This document shows positions 52,040 to 60,060 of a stretch of DNA of 64,000 bases, one piece after another (position 1 is the first letter of the stretch; the number at the start of each line of letters is the position of its first letter). The notes beneath the pieces were generated by a model. It did no database searches. It was not told the DNA's origin and was given only the letters and a program-made list of their open reading frames with translations. A program made the translations under genes and the position numbers. Origin of the DNA: Thermodesulfobacteriota bacterium (GTDB lineage: Bacteria; Desulfobacterota_D; UBA1144; Nemesobacterales; UBA2774); the NCBI GenBank assembly GCA_035325995.1, contig DAOKYU010000003.1:62001-126000 (forward strand). The letters run 5' to 3'.

Positions 52040-52419
52040 GCCGAAATCAGGCCGCCCGACGGCGCCGTTTGCATCTCTCCGGCCTCTGTGCAACCCACTC
52101 GAAAACTCCGGACAGGGGTCAAAACCTGAAAAACCGCCCTCTAACGTCCCTCCCCAACGAGAATTTTTTCGCCCCGTCTTTTTTCATTTCAATCCTATTA
52201 TTGCTGTTACACGCATCGAATAAGTACTACATTATATTAAATAAAACAATCAGTTACTGGTAAAGCTAATAACTACCAGCTAATATCCGCTCTCAGCCAA
52301 TCACTTATTATCATTGATTTTTTTCTTGACAGAATTCTCATACCTCATTATTATGAACATGATTTTGAATATCAAACTAATATAATGGCGTAATTGTGCT
52401 TGAATAAAGGAGGGATTGC
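52040..52419. other. AT-rich region upstream of the imelysin operon
   Basis: A 380-base gap with no gene. The right 200 bases are clearly AT-rich and carry the promoter and Fur-like site described separately. Confidence 0.5.
52326..52367 (+). promoter_or_regulatory. Sigma-70-type promoter with Fur-box-like site for the imelysin operon
   Basis: TTGACA (52326-52331) and TATTAT (52349-52354) are 17 bases apart. The 19 bases from the -10 (TATTATGAACATGATTTTG, 52349-52367) match 12 of 19 positions of the Fur box consensus by my count. Fur control would fit an iron-linked operon, but that match level is only suggestive. Confidence 0.5.
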
Positions 52420-53502
52420 ATGTACACAAGAGCGAAAGTCTTGACTCTTATTCTTTCAATTTCATTTCTATTCATGGCGGCCTGTGACGGCGGCAGCTCG
52501 AGCTCGGACGGACCAGGCCCGGGCCCGGACCCAAATGAGCAGCTTATTCAGAACATACTCGACGATTATGTCGACGGCGTGGTGGTAGGAACTTACGGAT
52601 TGTTACAGGAAAGGGCGACAGCACTCAGGGAGGCGTGCGAAGCCCTCGAAGCAGACAGGACACAGCAAAATCTCGACGCCGCCAAGGCGGCTTGGATATC
52701 GGCCCGAATCCCGTGGGAGCAGAGCGAGGCGTGGCTCTTCGGACCCGTGGACTTCAGGGGCCACGACCCGGCTCTCGACAGCTGGCCGGTCAATAGAACG
52801 GACCTCGACGCAGTCCTCGCGAGCGGTGATGCCCTCACCCCGGAATTCGTCAGGAACCTCGACCCGACCCTCAAGGGATTCCACACGGCCGAATATCTTC
52901 TTTTCGCGTTCTCGATCGATCAGCTCGGCGACAGGGAGTTCGAATACCTGATAGCCGTCGTTACCGACATCGAGATCACGGCCACTGAGCTTCTTAACGA
53001 CTGGACCGCGGGGCCCGACCCCTTCGGCGACGTCATGAAGACAGCCGGAAGCAATACGGTCTTCCCGTCACAGGTGAGCGCGCTCGAACAGATCATAGAA
53101 GGCATGTCCATCATTCTGGACGAGGTCGCCAACGGAAAAATCGCCGAGCCCTTTGACAACCAGGACGTCGAAGCCGTCGAAAGCCAGTTCAGCTTCAACT
53201 CGAGGGCCGACTTCGCGGACGACATAAGGGGAGTTCTTTACTCTTACACCGGCGACCAGCCGCTGCTGGGCATTAACGGCACCGGCCTCGACGAGCTCGT
53301 AGCCGAGACGGATCCCGATCTCGCGGCGAGGGTGGAAAACGAGATAAACGATGCGATAGACGCGATACTCGCGATCCCGCAGCCGTTCCGCGATGCGATT
53401 CTCGATCCCAATGCGACCGACGATATAGTAGCGGCGCAGGAAGCCTGCATAAAAGCATTCAACACCCTTAACGGGGAAGTATTACCTGTCATAAGGCAGT
53501 AA
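52420..53502 (+). CDS. Imelysin-family (M75-like) lipoprotein
   Basis: The 360-residue product has a lipobox (LFMAACDGG near residue 22), a Ser/Gly/Pro linker, and the imelysin two-fold helical domain. The GxHxxE motif appears as LKGFHTAEYLLF near residue 150. WISARIPWEQSEAWLFGPVD is another typical stretch. Imelysin proteins of the IrpA type are induced by low iron and are thought to handle iron or haem in the periplasm; peptidase activity is doubtful. It leads an operon with a di-haem oxidoreductase and a porin. AAGGAGG lies upstream. Confidence 0.88.
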   Translation: MYTRAKVLTLILSISFLFMAACDGGSSSSDGPGPGPDPNEQLIQNILDDYVDGVVVGTYGLLQERATALREACEALEADRTQQNLDAAKAAWISARIPWEQSEAWLFGPVDFRGHDPALDSWPVNRTDLDAVLASGDALTPEFVRNLDPTLKGFHTAEYLLFAFSIDQLGDREFEYLIAVVTDIEITATELLNDWTAGPDPFGDVMKTAGSNTVFPSQVSALEQIIEGMSIILDEVANGKIAEPFDNQDVEAVESQFSFNSRADFADDIRGVLYSYTGDQPLLGINGTGLDELVAETDPDLAARVENEINDAIDAILAIPQPFRDAILDPNATDDIVAAQEACIKAFNTLNGEVLPVIRQ

Positions 53503-53586
53503 ATCCGCAAATAGAGCGCCCGCCCCGAGCCATCCCCAAGCGGCTCGGAGCAGGTGCATACATATTTCTTTTAAGGTGAGGGGAAC

Positions 53587-54993
53587 ATGTGTAAAACGGG
53601 TGAGTCCGAGCCGGGAGTTTTCCGCCGGCTCTTTTATGCTTTTGTTCTTTGTGCACTCTGCCCGGTGTTTTTTCTGGCGTCTTGCGGGGAGGGCGATTCG
53701 TCGGATACGTCACCGGAGCCTGAGCCGACTGCCGGGCCTGTAAGGGCAGGCGGCGATACGAGTGTCTATAACCGCACTTCTTTTGCATTCGAGGTGCCCG
53801 CAGCGAATCTGTCGGAGGAGTCCTTGATCAAGCATTTAAACGGCGACGTGACGTTCGGCGACATATTCGTGACGCCTCCCGCGCCGAGAAATCCGGGACT
53901 CGGCCCGCTTTTCAACAACGTGTCGTGCGAGTCTTGCCACGTGAAAAACGGAAGGGGGCAGCCCGTGTTCGGCAACACGGGCCTCAGGAGCCACGGGCTC
54001 ATCAGGGTTTCCGACCCCGGAGGAACGCCGCTCGTCCCGGGCGGTAACCGCCCCGTCGAAGGCCTCGGCGAGCAGATACAGGATCACGCAACCTTCGGAT
54101 TTACACCCGAGGGCGAGGTCTTCCTCGACTGGGAGGAAGTCCCCGGCGCCTACCCCGACGGGACGCCGTATAGTCTCAGGCGGCCCATAGTCGAAGTGAT
54201 CCTCTCGAACGGCGAGCCGCTGCCGGATTATATAGAAAGATCCTTACGGCTGCCGCCGCCCGTAATCGGTCTCGGCCTTCTCGAAGCCGTATCGGAAGAA
54301 ACCATTCTCGAAAGGGCGGACCCCGACGATGCAGACGGCGACGGGATTTCCGGGCGGCCGAACATGGTCTGGGACACCGTTACATCCAACTTCGAGCTGG
54401 GGAGATTCGGGCATAAAGCGAGCTCGCACAGCCTGCGTGAGCAGGCCGTGAAAGCATATTCCGAGGACATGGGGGTTACGAACCCTGACCTCCCGGGTGA
54501 AGACCCCGAGCCCGATATAGACGAGGAGACGGTCAAGCTCACGACGTTTTACACGCAGACGCTCGCCGTGCCGCTCAGGCTCGACACCGACGACACCGAC
54601 GTACCCGCCGGAGAGCGCATCTTCAACGACATAGGCTGCGAGCAATGCCACAGGTCCGTCCTGCGGACGGGGCAGCACGAGCTCCCCGAGCTAAGCGATC
54701 AGCTCATACAGCCTTTCACCGACATGCTGCTGCACGACATGGGCGAGGGGCTCGCCGATCACAGGCCGGACCACGAAGCAACCGGGACGGAATGGCGGAC
54801 TGCGCCGCTCTGGGCTATAGGACTCACGAGAACTGTCTCGGGCGTACAGAACTTTCTCCACGACGGGCGTGCAAGGACGCTCGAAGAGGCGATACTCTGG
54901 CACGACGGCGAGGCGCGCAACGCCAAAGAACGCTTTATGAACCTAAATAAAACAGAGCGTGAAAAGCTCATCAAATTCTTGAACGCACTTTGA
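53587..54993 (+). CDS. Di-haem oxidoreductase (DHOR, DUF1111) lipoprotein
   Basis: The 468-residue protein has a lipobox (FFLASC near residue 29) and two c-type haem motifs: CESCH (SCESCHVKNGRG) near residue 115 and CEQCH (GCEQCHRSVLRTG) near 350. TPPAPRNPGLGPLFNNVSC and the C-terminal VQNFLHDGRARTLEEAILWH are classic for DHOR/DUF1111 proteins, related to MauG-type peroxidases. It is often found beside imelysin genes, as here. Electron transfer in the periplasm for iron handling is the usual idea. It overlaps the porin's upstream region. Confidence 0.9.
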   Translation: MCKTGESEPGVFRRLFYAFVLCALCPVFFLASCGEGDSSDTSPEPEPTAGPVRAGGDTSVYNRTSFAFEVPAANLSEESLIKHLNGDVTFGDIFVTPPAPRNPGLGPLFNNVSCESCHVKNGRGQPVFGNTGLRSHGLIRVSDPGGTPLVPGGNRPVEGLGEQIQDHATFGFTPEGEVFLDWEEVPGAYPDGTPYSLRRPIVEVILSNGEPLPDYIERSLRLPPPVIGLGLLEAVSEETILERADPDDADGDGISGRPNMVWDTVTSNFELGRFGHKASSHSLREQAVKAYSEDMGVTNPDLPGEDPEPDIDEETVKLTTFYTQTLAVPLRLDTDDTDVPAGERIFNDIGCEQCHRSVLRTGQHELPELSDQLIQPFTDMLLHDMGEGLADHRPDHEATGTEWRTAPLWAIGLTRTVSGVQNFLHDGRARTLEEAILWHDGEARNAKERFMNLNKTEREKLIKFLNAL

Positions 54994-55004
54994 GGAACGT
55001 GAAG

Positions 55005-56609
55005 ATGAAAAAGTTTATTCTCCAACTCTTTATCGCCTTGGCGATACTTCTGCCGGGCGGCGATTTCGCCTACTCTCAGGCCCAGCCCAGCAGTACCGAA
55101 ATGCAGGAGCTCAAGGAAATGATAAGGCAGCTCCAGCTCGACAACGCGCGGAGAGTGGAGGAGATCGAACAGCTCAAAAAAGAGAACGCAGAAAAAATAA
55201 AGGCGCTCGAAAAGAAGGTTGACGATCTCTCGGGCCAGAAGCCTGTCATGGTGGAAGAAGGCGCGCCCGGCAAGCCTGCCGCGCCTGCCGCGCCTGCGGC
55301 ACCGGTAGCGCCGGGAGAAGCCACGGAGGAAGAAACCCTGAAAGCGGCCGAGGAAGAAGAGCGCGACGCCGGCGAGGAAGATTTCTTCGAGATGGTGAAC
55401 AAGGGCGAAAAACCCTATAAGAAGCTCGTCGACGAAGGGCCGTTCCAACTCACCTGGGGGGGATACGCCGACATTCTCTTCTCCTGGTACGGTTACGGCC
55501 CGGACCAGACGCGGCCCGGCGGATCGGGCGACGACAACAGGCTCGAATTCGACATGACACGGTTCGTTCTCGAGCTCGAGGGCGAGATGTTCGCGGGGCT
55601 CGGCTTCGAGGCGGAGATAGAGTTCGAGCACGGCGGCACGGGCTCTACATTCGAAATCGAGTACGAGGAATTCGGCGAATACGAGCAGGAGATCGAAAAG
55701 GGCGGAGAGGTGTACGTCGAAGAGCTCTACCTCTATAAAAAATTCAGCGATTGGGGGAAACTCAAGGCCGGGCGTTTTTACCTTGCGTTCGGACTCATGT
55801 CGTTCCTGAGCAAGCCTACGGATTACCTGGCAGCTAGAAGACCCGAATCCGAGACGATGGTCATACCGGCCGTATGGGACGAGATGGGCGCAAGCTTCCA
55901 GTATTACGCGACAGACAGCCTCAATCTCACGTTCCAGGTTGTAAACGGGCTTGACTCGACGGGCTTCGGGTCGCTTAACTGGATACGCGGCGGACACCAG
56001 GGGAAATTCGAAACCATAAAGGCGACGGGGCTCGCGATGGTGGGCAGGATCGATTACAAGTTCCTCGACTACGGGCTTCTCGTTGGCACGTCGGCCTACT
56101 ACGGCTTCGACACATCGGCCAACAGGCCCAAGGACGATCTTCCAAACGTGGACGCTCCGATACTGCTGCTCGACGCTCACGCCATATTCAACTACGGAAG
56201 ATGGCGCGGAAGCGGTCTCTTCGTATGGGGGCACCTCTGGGACGCAGCCGAGATCTCGGAAAGGAACGCGAGACTTTCGAATAACCTCGACGTACCGAGG
56301 ACCGCCGTTTCGGACAACGCGATTTCGGCATGGGCCGAGCTCGGCTACAACATAAACACATACGTCGGACTCGATCATCTCCACCGTCTCGAGCCCTTCT
56401 TCAGGGTCGATTACTACGACACGATGTACGACCCGCGGAACGACCTCTTCGACAACCCGAGGTACGAAAGAACAGTGCTCACGGGCGGGCTGTCGTATAC
56501 GTTCGCAAACGCAGTCTTTCTAAAGCTCGACTACGGCTACAGGATGATCGCCGCGAGCGACATAAGCAACGAAAGCACGATAGACCTCGCCTTCGGGTGG
56601 GTCTACTGA
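55005..56609 (+). CDS. Outer-membrane porin-like protein with N-terminal coiled coil
   Basis: I use the ATG at 55005 (GAGG upstream, overlapping the previous stop). The 534-residue protein has a signal peptide (LFIALAILLPGGDFAYS), a coiled coil of about 45 residues (EMQELKEMIRQLQLDNARRV), an Ala/Pro/Glu linker and a beta-barrel region starting with FQLTWGGYADILFSWYGYGP. Many amphipathic strands follow, ending in an aromatic final strand (TIDLAFGWVY), as expected for outer-membrane insertion. The shape resembles OprP/DcaP-type porins. It may pass iron or an iron complex, given the operon; that is inference. Confidence 0.82.
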   Translation: MKKFILQLFIALAILLPGGDFAYSQAQPSSTEMQELKEMIRQLQLDNARRVEEIEQLKKENAEKIKALEKKVDDLSGQKPVMVEEGAPGKPAAPAAPAAPVAPGEATEEETLKAAEEEERDAGEEDFFEMVNKGEKPYKKLVDEGPFQLTWGGYADILFSWYGYGPDQTRPGGSGDDNRLEFDMTRFVLELEGEMFAGLGFEAEIEFEHGGTGSTFEIEYEEFGEYEQEIEKGGEVYVEELYLYKKFSDWGKLKAGRFYLAFGLMSFLSKPTDYLAARRPESETMVIPAVWDEMGASFQYYATDSLNLTFQVVNGLDSTGFGSLNWIRGGHQGKFETIKATGLAMVGRIDYKFLDYGLLVGTSAYYGFDTSANRPKDDLPNVDAPILLLDAHAIFNYGRWRGSGLFVWGHLWDAAEISERNARLSNNLDVPRTAVSDNAISAWAELGYNINTYVGLDHLHRLEPFFRVDYYDTMYDPRNDLFDNPRYERTVLTGGLSYTFANAVFLKLDYGYRMIAASDISNESTIDLAFGWVY

Positions 56610-56718
56610 TTTTACGAGACGAATTGCCGGTGCTCACAGCTTCTGATTACCCGTGCGGAAGGAGCCGGCCTTCCAAACGGGGTGTATACACGCGGGGCTT
56701 TCGCTTATAATAACTCTG

Positions 56719-57597
56719 ATGTTCGGAGATAAATTCCGGAAGGCTTACATCAAGACCTCAGGCGCAGGGATAAACCTCGTCCACGGGGGCGAGGGAAGGC
56801 CTTTGCTTCTCCTTCACGGCTATCCCGAGACGCACGTCATGTGGCACCTGACCGCGCCCGAGCTCGCAAAACATTTCCACGTCGTCTGCATTGATCTCAG
56901 GGGTTACGGCGACAGCTCGAAACCCGAATCGACGCCGGACCACCATACGTACTCCAAGCGCGCCATGGCCGAGGACTGTGTCGAGGTCATGGAGGCGCTC
57001 GGCTTCGGTAGATTCTTCGTCGCAGGGCACGACAGGGGCGGACGCGTGACGCACAGGCTTGCGCTCGACCATCCGGACAGAGTGAAAGCCGCATGCGTGA
57101 TGGACATAGCGCCGACGCATACTATGTTCAAAACGGCCGACAAGAATTTCGCCACCGGATATTACCACTGGTTCTTCCTCATTCAGCCGGACGGCCTTCC
57201 CGAGAGGATGATAGGGTGCGACCCCGAATATTATCTAAGGGAGAAGCTCGGGAGATGGAGCGCGCCCGGCGCGGTGTTCGACGAAGAGGCCGTCAGGGAA
57301 TACGTCCGGTGCTTCGGCTCGCCCGAGGCGATACACGCGAGCTGCGAGGATTACAGGGCTGCCGCGACGATAGACCTCGTCCACGACGAGGCCGATTTCG
57401 AAAAGAGGATCGAATGCCCGCTGCTCGTACTCTGGGGCGGGAAGGGATTCGTACACAGGACATACGACGTCCTCGCCACGTGGAGAGAGAAGGCCATTGA
57501 CGTCAGGGGCGGGCCGCTCGACTGCGGGCACTTCCTTCCGGAAGAAAAACCGGAAGAGGTTACGGACGAGCTCCTTAAATTCTTATCGTCGATCTGA
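56719..57597 (+). CDS. Alpha/beta hydrolase, fluoroacetate dehalogenase-like
   Basis: The 292-residue hydrolase keeps the fluoroacetate dehalogenase set by eye: nucleophile and halide Arg in GHDRGGRVTHRLALDHP, acid in VMDIAPTHTMF, the His-Trp pair in YYHWFFLIQPDGLPERMIG, Tyr in ASCEDYRAAATID and the catalytic His in CGHFLPEEKPEE. Such enzymes cleave C-F or C-Cl bonds in haloacetates. A frame starting at 56653 has an extra 22 residues; the ATG at 56719 fits the family. Actual substrate must be inferred; some relatives are plain esterases or epoxide hydrolases. Confidence 0.85.
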   Translation: MFGDKFRKAYIKTSGAGINLVHGGEGRPLLLLHGYPETHVMWHLTAPELAKHFHVVCIDLRGYGDSSKPESTPDHHTYSKRAMAEDCVEVMEALGFGRFFVAGHDRGGRVTHRLALDHPDRVKAACVMDIAPTHTMFKTADKNFATGYYHWFFLIQPDGLPERMIGCDPEYYLREKLGRWSAPGAVFDEEAVREYVRCFGSPEAIHASCEDYRAAATIDLVHDEADFEKRIECPLLVLWGGKGFVHRTYDVLATWREKAIDVRGGPLDCGHFLPEEKPEEVTDELLKFLSSI

Positions 57598-57701
57598 ACC
57601 TTGCCGCAAGTATTCTCCACGGTTACCCTTGAGCCCTGAAAAGTAATTTGCCTAAAGCACCGGACACGATCCGGCCCCGGAGTAGACTAGGAGAAAATGC
57701 G

Positions 57702-58187
57702 ATGAACAAGAGAATGGCGATTCCGCCCGACGGCGGCGACAGCTTCGACTTCGGCGGGTTCGGCGTACACTGGAAGATAGAAGGTGAAGAGACCGGGAAG
57801 AGGTTTTCTGTCGTGCATCACCCGCTTGCTCCCCGCGCGCTGGCAGCGCCTCTTCACTATCATCACAACGAAGACGAATACTCGTACGTCGTCCAAGGCA
57901 CGCTCGGCGCACTCCTGGGCGACGAAGTTGTGACCGCCGGCCGGGGCTCGTGGGTATTCAAGCCGCGCGGGCAGTGGCACACGTTCTGGAACGCGGGCGA
58001 CACGCCGTGCCTTATAATCGAGGTCATATCCCCGGCGGGGTTCGAGAACTATTTCCGCGAGGTGGCCGCCGCCTGGGGCGACCTCGGCAAGTTCGCCGAG
58101 ATAAACAAAAAGTACTCGCTGGATATGGACTTCGGCAGCGTGCCCGCTTTATGCGAGCGGTTCGGCCTCACGTTTCCGAGCCTCTAA
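57702..58187 (+). CDS. Single-domain cupin protein
   Basis: The 161-residue protein has the cupin metal motif: HYHHNEDEYSYVVQGTLGA near residue 50, with two His and a Glu, and the second motif PRGQWHTFWNAGDTPC. A single metal is expected. AGGAG sits before the ATG at 57702; a longer frame begins at 57648. It lies 105 bases downstream of the dehalogenase-like gene on the same strand and may be co-transcribed. The substrate is unknown. Confidence 0.8.
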   Translation: MNKRMAIPPDGGDSFDFGGFGVHWKIEGEETGKRFSVVHHPLAPRALAAPLHYHHNEDEYSYVVQGTLGALLGDEVVTAGRGSWVFKPRGQWHTFWNAGDTPCLIIEVISPAGFENYFREVAAAWGDLGKFAEINKKYSLDMDFGSVPALCERFGLTFPSL

Positions 58188-58277
58188 AGCGTAAGCGCAA
58201 ATTTTCCACTCGCAAAAGAGGCTGCGCGCTACACCCCTGCGTCACTGCCGTGACCGGGATGTAACGCGCACACCGTC

Positions 58278-58859
58278 TCAGGGATCCAGCGTTACCTTCA
58301 CAGGTACCGGATTCGACACTATGTCGAATACCGGGGAGCGCCTCTCCGCCAGCTTTACGAGCTCGTCTATCTCCTCCTTCGTGGCGCCGTCGGCCCTTAT
58401 CCTCACCTTTATCCTTATCTCCTCGTAGCCGTTACGCTTCGCCCCTGGAATTCCGAGAAGGCCCCTGAGATCGAGGTCCCCCTCGAAGCTCGTCTCCATC
58501 TCGTCGATCCTTATGCCCTTTGCAGCGGCGTGGTAGACGAGCGTCGTCGTGATGCATCCCGCAAGCCCGTGGAGAACCTGCTCGACAGGGTTCGGCCCCC
58601 TGTCCTCCCCGAGAAGGACCGGCGGCTCGTCGTTATCGAGAACGAACGGCGCTTCCCTCGTGTGCTCGTTACACGCACCGTAGAAGCCGTCGACGAAGGA
58701 CCTGTTGAGCCCTCCGGTAATCCACTGATTCCTGTTTCGGAACTGGAACTTCGCGGCCCCCGCGTCGCAGCTCATAAGGGCTATAGCACGAAATATTCCG
58801 TCGACGTTGACCCCGTTCAAAACCTTGTCTTCTGTGGTGTCCTTTGCCAGTTCTGACAT
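58278..58859 (-). CDS. OsmC-family protein lacking the second Cys
   Basis: The 193-residue protein has the OsmC fold with the first Cys in VEQVLHGLAGCITTTLVYHA near residue 95. The position of the second Cys reads RRSPVFDIVSNPVPV, with Ser in place of Cys, a known sub-group of the family. OsmC proteins with both Cys reduce organic hydroperoxides; this one would need another resolving thiol. TAAGGAGG lies before the ATG. A consensus sigma-54 promoter is at 58916-58931, beside an ArsM-like gene and a GAF-PAS activator. Confidence 0.88.
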   Translation of the reverse strand: MSELAKDTTEDKVLNGVNVDGIFRAIALMSCDAGAAKFQFRNRNQWITGGLNRSFVDGFYGACNEHTREAPFVLDNDEPPVLLGEDRGPNPVEQVLHGLAGCITTTLVYHAAAKGIRIDEMETSFEGDLDLRGLLGIPGAKRNGYEEIRIKVRIRADGATKEEIDELVKLAERRSPVFDIVSNPVPVKVTLDP

Positions 58860-58915
58860 TTTACTTACCTCCTTATTTAGATTTTGTTGTGTGTCAAGAA
58901 CTGTTGAAACAAAAG

Positions 58916-58931
58916 TGCAAGGGGCATGCCA
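58916..58931 (-). promoter_or_regulatory. Sigma-54 (-24/-12) promoter of the OsmC-like gene
   Basis: On the minus strand TGGCATG-CCCC-TTGCA is a near-perfect sigma-54 box, about 57 bases upstream of the start codon. Confidence 0.82.
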
Positions 58932-58998
58932 ATCTGCTTCGGCAATGGAATATGTAATTATTTCAATGAGTTAACAATACCCTCCTATGTTCGGCGAT

Positions 58999-59056
58999 AT
59001 TACGGGATTTCGTAATTTACGAGACTTCGCGGATCGTCCTGACGATATCTCGCGAA
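58999..59056. promoter_or_regulatory. Cluster of inverted repeats between divergent sigma-54 promoters
   Basis: Three symmetric elements occur: ATTACG-N6-CGTAAT (58999-59016), ATCGTC-CT-GACGAT (59033-59046) and TCTCGCGAA (59048-59056), with ACGAGACTTCGCG at 59019-59031 between them. They lie 70-145 bases from both promoters, the usual range for activator binding. Confidence 0.45.
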
Positions 59057-59142
59057 CATCCGTAACCACGGGGGCGTCTCGCCCGCCTCCTCCGAAACCT
59101 AACCCGCCGTGGAGATTGAACTATTGAAAATTTCCTCAAATT

Positions 59143-59158
59143 CGGCACGGAGGTTGCC
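59143..59158 (+). promoter_or_regulatory. Possible sigma-54 promoter of the ArsM-like gene
   Basis: CGGCACG-GAGG-TTGCC keeps the GG and GC cores with correct spacing but differs at the outer bases. It is 60 bases upstream of the start codon at 59218. Confidence 0.55.
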
Positions 59159-59217
59159 ATACTTCATCCAAACAGAGCGGGATTCGGTTCCCGAAATCAA
59201 AAATGGAGGTAAGCAAG

Positions 59218-60006
59218 ATGGCGATAAGATGTCCGGCAGGATTCGACACGGAGTATCTGAGAGAAAGGGTTTACGAGACCTACGACAGGGTCGCCCGTGA
59301 GCCTCGCGGCGAGTTCCATTTTCACAGGGGGCCCGTGTATGCGTCGGGGTATCTCAAATACGATATGGAAGAGCTGATGGCGCTCCCGGAAGAGAGCACG
59401 GCCAGTTTTGCTGGCGTGGCCAATCCCCACAGAATAGGTAAGATCGCGCCGGGGGAAACTGTTCTCGATCATGCGTGCGGGGCCGGCATGGATCTCCTGC
59501 TGGCGGCAAAGCGCGTCGGCCCCGGGGGAAAGGCGATAGGCGTAGATATGACGAAGGCGATGCGCGACTGCGCCGTAGCCGCCGCACGTAAAGCCGGGAT
59601 GTCGCATTACGTGGATATACGGGAAGGCGTTTTCGAAGAGCTGCCGGTGGAGGACGAGAGCGTAGACGTCGTTATATCGAACGGCGTCGTGAACCTCGCC
59701 CCGGACAAGGAAATAGTGTTTCGTGAAATCCACCGCGTGCTGAGGCCCGGAGGAAGGCTATTCCTGGGCGACGTGGTGGTGCAGAGGGAGCTGAAGCCCG
59801 AAGCGAGGGAAAACCCGGACCTGTGGGCGGCCTGTATAGCTGGGGCGCTTACCGAAAAAGAGCTGCCCGAAATCGCCGGGGCCTGCGGCTTTACGGACTG
59901 CCGGGTGACGGAGTACTTCGACTGCTTTAAAAACACGTCGGCGGAGGTGAAGGTTTCGAAGGACCTTTACGTCCAGGGGATCAATTTCTTTGCGAAAAAG
60001 CCCTGA
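59218..60006 (+). CDS. SAM-dependent methyltransferase, ArsM-like
   Basis: GGAGG eight bases upstream fixes the ATG at 59218. The 262-residue protein has motif I VLDHACGAGMDLLLAAKRVG, GVDMTKAMRD, and SNGVVNLAPDKEIVFREIHR followed by VLRPGGRLFLGD, close to arsenite methyltransferases. The Cys in WAACIAGALTEKELPEI matches one ArsM thiol; the first ArsM Cys after motif I is not present. The substrate may therefore be another thiol-reactive compound. Likely controlled by a sigma-54 promoter. Confidence 0.8.
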   Translation: MAIRCPAGFDTEYLRERVYETYDRVAREPRGEFHFHRGPVYASGYLKYDMEELMALPEESTASFAGVANPHRIGKIAPGETVLDHACGAGMDLLLAAKRVGPGGKAIGVDMTKAMRDCAVAAARKAGMSHYVDIREGVFEELPVEDESVDVVISNGVVNLAPDKEIVFREIHRVLRPGGRLFLGDVVVQRELKPEARENPDLWAACIAGALTEKELPEIAGACGFTDCRVTEYFDCFKNTSAEVKVSKDLYVQGINFFAKKP

Positions 60007-60060
60007 GATCCCTATATATAAGGAAGAACGGACGACCGGGCAAAGAGCGTGACGTAGGGA

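Larger units (their letters stand above)
58860..59217. other. Divergent sigma-54 control region
   Basis: This 358-base gap carries two -24/-12 boxes pointing apart (58916-58931 on the minus strand, 59143-59158 on the plus strand) with a cluster of inverted repeats between them, all listed separately. No gene is seen. Confidence 0.6.

Noticed and set aside
54759..56384. A 541-codon antisense frame across the porin gene
   Set aside because: The plus-strand frame has a signal peptide, coiled coil and beta-strand pattern. The antisense frame has no family features.
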